Source of the DNA: Synechococcus sp. CO36386bin_37
Lineage (GTDB): Bacteria > Cyanobacteriota > Cyanobacteriia > PCC-6307 > Cyanobiaceae
Direction: 5' to 3'
Length of the DNA stretch: 10,565 nt
NCBI GenBank assembly: GCA_011525445.1
Contig: WTGE01000461.1
Location: 1 to 10,565 of the forward strand
In this document: piece by piece, positions 8,386 to 10,565 of the stretch
Numbering within the stretch: position 1 is the stretch's first letter
How the letters are laid out: each line of letters starts with the position of its first letter
Position numbers and translations under genes: made by a program
Notes under the pieces: model-generated
What the model was told of the DNA's origin: nothing
Databases searched by the model: none
Seen by the model: only the letters and a program-made list of their open reading frames with translations

Positions 8386-9526
8386 GGCTCAGCGGTCGCA
8401 GAGCCTCCAGAAAATCATGGCGAAGCCGATCGGGCGCAAATCGGGTGCGCACGCCGGTCGCCTTCCGTCCCAATGCCTTGCAGCGCGACGGATCATGCAA
8501 CAGCCCCCGAATCGCACTGATCCAATCCTCTCGCGTTGCGTCGTCCGGTAACAAGATCCCATTGACGTTGTGATTGATCAATTCCGCTGGCCCCGTGAGG
8601 CAATCACTGGCCACACAGGCACAGCCTGCCGCCATCGCCTCAAGCAACACGTTGGGAAACCCTTCAAAGCGTGATGGCAGCACGAACACAGTGGCCCGCT
8701 CATACCAAGCCGAAAGGGTTCCAACCATGCCGGGAAGCAGGAGGCGTTGCTGCAGATTGGGATCTTCCCCCAGTTTCTGACGCAACCAAGCCTGCTGATC
8801 CAAGCCTTGATAACAGCCCTTGGACAAGCCAAGCAGGGCCAGATGCAGACCGGGGTCTTCTCGAGCCAACACCTTGAACACCGGTATCAGACGGTCAAAA
8901 CCCTTCTGTCGTGCTTTGGTGCCAACCCCCAAGATCAGGGGGACATCGGGGGCCAGCCAATCCGCAGGATTCACGACTGGCGACCGATCCAGCAAGGGCC
9001 ACGCCACGGGATTGGGGAGAAGCAGCCGACGGCGCACGCCACAGTGCTGCTGCAGCCACACCCCGGTGATCCTTGTCTGTACCAGGTGCAAGTCGGCCCA
9101 GGGATAGGTGACTCGCCTGAGCCAGCGCCAGGGCAGCAAAGGGGGTTTGGCCGGGGGGTAATTGCGTTCGGACACCACACAACGGATCGGCAAACCCAGA
9201 CAGGCCAACAGAAGCTTCACAGATGGAAGGGTGGTGACCCCAACCGCCAACTGACAGCGCTCCTGCTTCAGGAGTTGGCGCAACTGGTAAACCCGCAGGG
9301 GAAAAGCCAGCCAGCCCAACCGCTCCAGTGCAGCAGGCAAGGGTGGCTCGAGGCGACGAAGCACTCCCTGAGGCATTGGATAGACATCCCGATCAGGCGG
9401 CTGACGGGTCACCACAACCACATCCCAGCCAGCCTCCCGACACCAACCAGCCCAACGCAACAACACCCTCTCGGCCCCACCGAGCTTGAGAGAATCGATG
9501 CTGAATGCAACCCGAATCAGCGTCAT
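8378..9526 (-). CDS. GT4-family glycosyltransferase (GT-B fold)
   Basis: The 382-residue product has the full GT4 layout: IDSLKLGGAERVL (10-22), CVVSERNYP (116-124), LLLPNPVAW (168-176), ILGVGTKARQKGFD (198-211) and LALLGL (229-234). The E-x7-E motif Glu288-Glu296 sits in FVLPSRFEGFPNVLLEAMAA (281-300), followed by SDCLTGPAEL (307-316) and NGILLPDD (322-329). It would transfer a sugar from a nucleotide donor during cytoplasmic assembly of a surface glycan; specificity cannot be assigned. It starts at an ATGA overlap (9523-9526) with the TPR-like gene and lacks a visible Shine-Dalgarno, which points to translational coupling. It is the closest relative, within the window, of the gene that follows it, and both encode VSERN and the RFEGxPNxLLEAMAAG block. 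Confidence 0.9.
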   Translation of the reverse strand: MTLIRVAFSIDSLKLGGAERVLLRWAGWCREAGWDVVVVTRQPPDRDVYPMPQGVLRRLEPPLPAALERLGWLAFPLRVYQLRQLLKQERCQLAVGVTTLPSVKLLLACLGLPIRCVVSERNYPPAKPPLLPWRWLRRVTYPWADLHLVQTRITGVWLQQHCGVRRRLLLPNPVAWPLLDRSPVVNPADWLAPDVPLILGVGTKARQKGFDRLIPVFKVLAREDPGLHLALLGLSKGCYQGLDQQAWLRQKLGEDPNLQQRLLLPGMVGTLSAWYERATVFVLPSRFEGFPNVLLEAMAAGCACVASDCLTGPAELINHNVNGILLPDDATREDWISAIRGLLHDPSRCKALGRKATGVRTRFAPDRLRHDFLEALRPLSHG

Positions 9527-10565
9527 GTATGGGTTGTGACCGGCCCTAACGACTGCAGAAAACGACGGGCTTTTTCCGCTCGTTGCCGACGCAATTCAGG
9601 GAAGTACACCAACAAGACTGGATCCACCAACGCCTCCAAGTCTGGGCGCTGTTCCGGAGCATCAACCAGCCAGCTTGCCTTCTTCAACAGGGCCAGAAGC
9701 TGATCTGCGAAACCGCGGTGGTCTTCCTGTGTGTTGTGGACAATGGCTTCAAATCTCTTGTGGAAACAGGCATCACGGAGACGTTCCACCGCGTCCAAGA
9801 CCTGGCGGTAACGCAGGGCGTCAGCAGCATGCCAAGCCATCACAGCTGCAAGGGTGAGACTGCGCAGGATGTTGCGCGTCATCCGCACTGCAGTTTTGCG
9901 ATCGATGGAGAAGGGGTCATACCGATCCACGGTGTGCATCACGTGGTGTGCCGCCTGATCCAATCCGGCCGTATCGTGCAAAGCCATCAAGGCACGGAAG
10001 CGGGTGAGATGGGCCGAAATCAATAATTTGGCTCTGTTTTCCCGGTTGGGCTTCAGACAGCAAAAGGTGTTGGGATCCTGCTCCAACTCAGTGATGATTT
10101 CGGAGAGACCCTCAACCCCCAACCGAAGCACAGGTTCATCTTTGGCATCGATCGCCCGGTAAGTGCGCACCACCCGGCAGTAGCCGACGTAATGAGCCGG
10201 AAGAACACGGCTGGTCGCAAGCGCATCAAACATCGCCAGTTGATCGATGCGTGAACCAGGGCGTGAGCCACGACGGAACAGGAGGTGATGCAGGATCTGG
10301 GCATTTCCATCCTCGAGCCAGATCCGTTCAATCAACCAACAGGCCTGGGTGTAATCCCCCTTCTGCAAACAGCGCTGGGCCATCCCACTGAGGAGAGAAA
10401 GATTGCGGGGATAAACCTTCAACAGATGGCTCAGCCAACCCTGAGCCAGATCCGTCAATCGCAACCGCTCAAGCAGCCACACCATCGCTAACAGCGCCTG
10501 AGCCTTCAGCCAGGAACACTTCAGTTGTGACCGCAGATGGTGATACGGGGGTGCCTGGGGTGGGA
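9523..10565 (-). CDS. Helical TPR-like protein of unknown function (5' end outside window)
   Basis: The frame is open to the right edge, giving 346 visible residues of a protein whose N-terminus is outside; the ATG at 10485 is internal to a helix and is not favoured as the start. I do not recognise a named family. The N-terminal visible part has tetratricopeptide-like helix pairs: one around WLKAQALLAMVWLLERLRL, then LAQGWLSHLLKVYPRN, then LSGMAQRCLQKGDYTQACWLIERIW, the last with the typical Gly-Asp-Tyr-x-x-Ala pattern. The rest is mostly charged helix (for example RFRALMALHD) ending with a basic tail, RRQRAEKARRFLQSLG. No signal peptide or membrane span is visible in this part. Its stop overlaps the start of the first glycosyltransferase (ATGA), so it belongs to the same operon. 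A scaffold or regulatory role in polysaccharide assembly is possible, but no catalytic motif is seen. Confidence 0.65.
   Translation of the reverse strand, partial: PPQAPPYHHLRSQLKCSWLKAQALLAMVWLLERLRLTDLAQGWLSHLLKVYPRNLSLLSGMAQRCLQKGDYTQACWLIERIWLEDGNAQILHHLLFRRGSRPGSRIDQLAMFDALATSRVLPAHYVGYCRVVRTYRAIDAKDEPVLRLGVEGLSEIITELEQDPNTFCCLKPNRENRAKLLISAHLTRFRALMALHDTAGLDQAAHHVMHTVDRYDPFSIDRKTAVRMTRNILRSLTLAAVMAWHAADALRYRQVLDAVERLRDACFHKRFEAIVHNTQEDHRGFADQLLALLKKASWLVDAPEQRPDLEALVDPVLLVYFPELRRQRAEKARRFLQSLGPVTTHT

Noticed and set aside
8747..9703. 318-codon open frame on the plus strand
   Set aside because: Antisense to a GT4 gene with clear motifs; His/Gln/Pro-rich composition typical of a mirror frame in G+C-rich DNA.

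Overview
The window looks like a cell-surface polysaccharide region of a cyanobacterium, most likely a marine picocyanobacterium (Synechococcus or Prochlorococcus-like). This rests on densely packed, mostly GC-rich genes, Kdo-synthesis genes beside many glycosyltransferases and sulfotransferases, and one HIP1 octamer (GCGATCGC at 1998-2005). HIP1 is typical of cyanobacteria, but a single copy is weak evidence, so the taxonomic call is an inference.

Left part (1-2008): the 3' end of a plus-strand sulfotransferase gene runs tail-to-tail into a two-gene minus-strand unit. That unit is a GT8-like glycosyltransferase followed by kdsB (CMP-Kdo synthetase). Middle part (2009-5093): an 81-nt divergent spacer separates that unit from kdsA (Kdo-8-phosphate synthase). 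Three nucleotides after kdsA begins a 602-residue multi-pass membrane protein that resembles GT-C glycosyltransferases in architecture. Its DNA is clearly richer in A+T than its neighbours, and a 340-nt gene-free, A+T-rich stretch follows it. Right part (5094-10565): one compact minus-strand operon runs in from beyond the right edge. In transcription order it holds a helical, TPR-like protein (5' end outside the window), three GT4-type (GT-B fold) glycosyltransferases and a terminal PAPS-dependent sulfotransferase. Its genes overlap by 4 or 8 nt or lie 2 nt apart.

Together the genes fit synthesis of a glycan that contains Kdo (kdsA, kdsB), is built by at least four cytoplasmic glycosyltransferases and perhaps one membrane-embedded one, and is sulfated by two different sulfotransferases. 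No polymerase, flippase or export gene is visible, and the kdsC and kdsD functions are absent from the window. The locus is therefore incomplete here, and the glycan itself (LPS, capsule or glycoprotein decoration) cannot be named. No RNA genes, insertion sequences or CRISPR arrays were seen.
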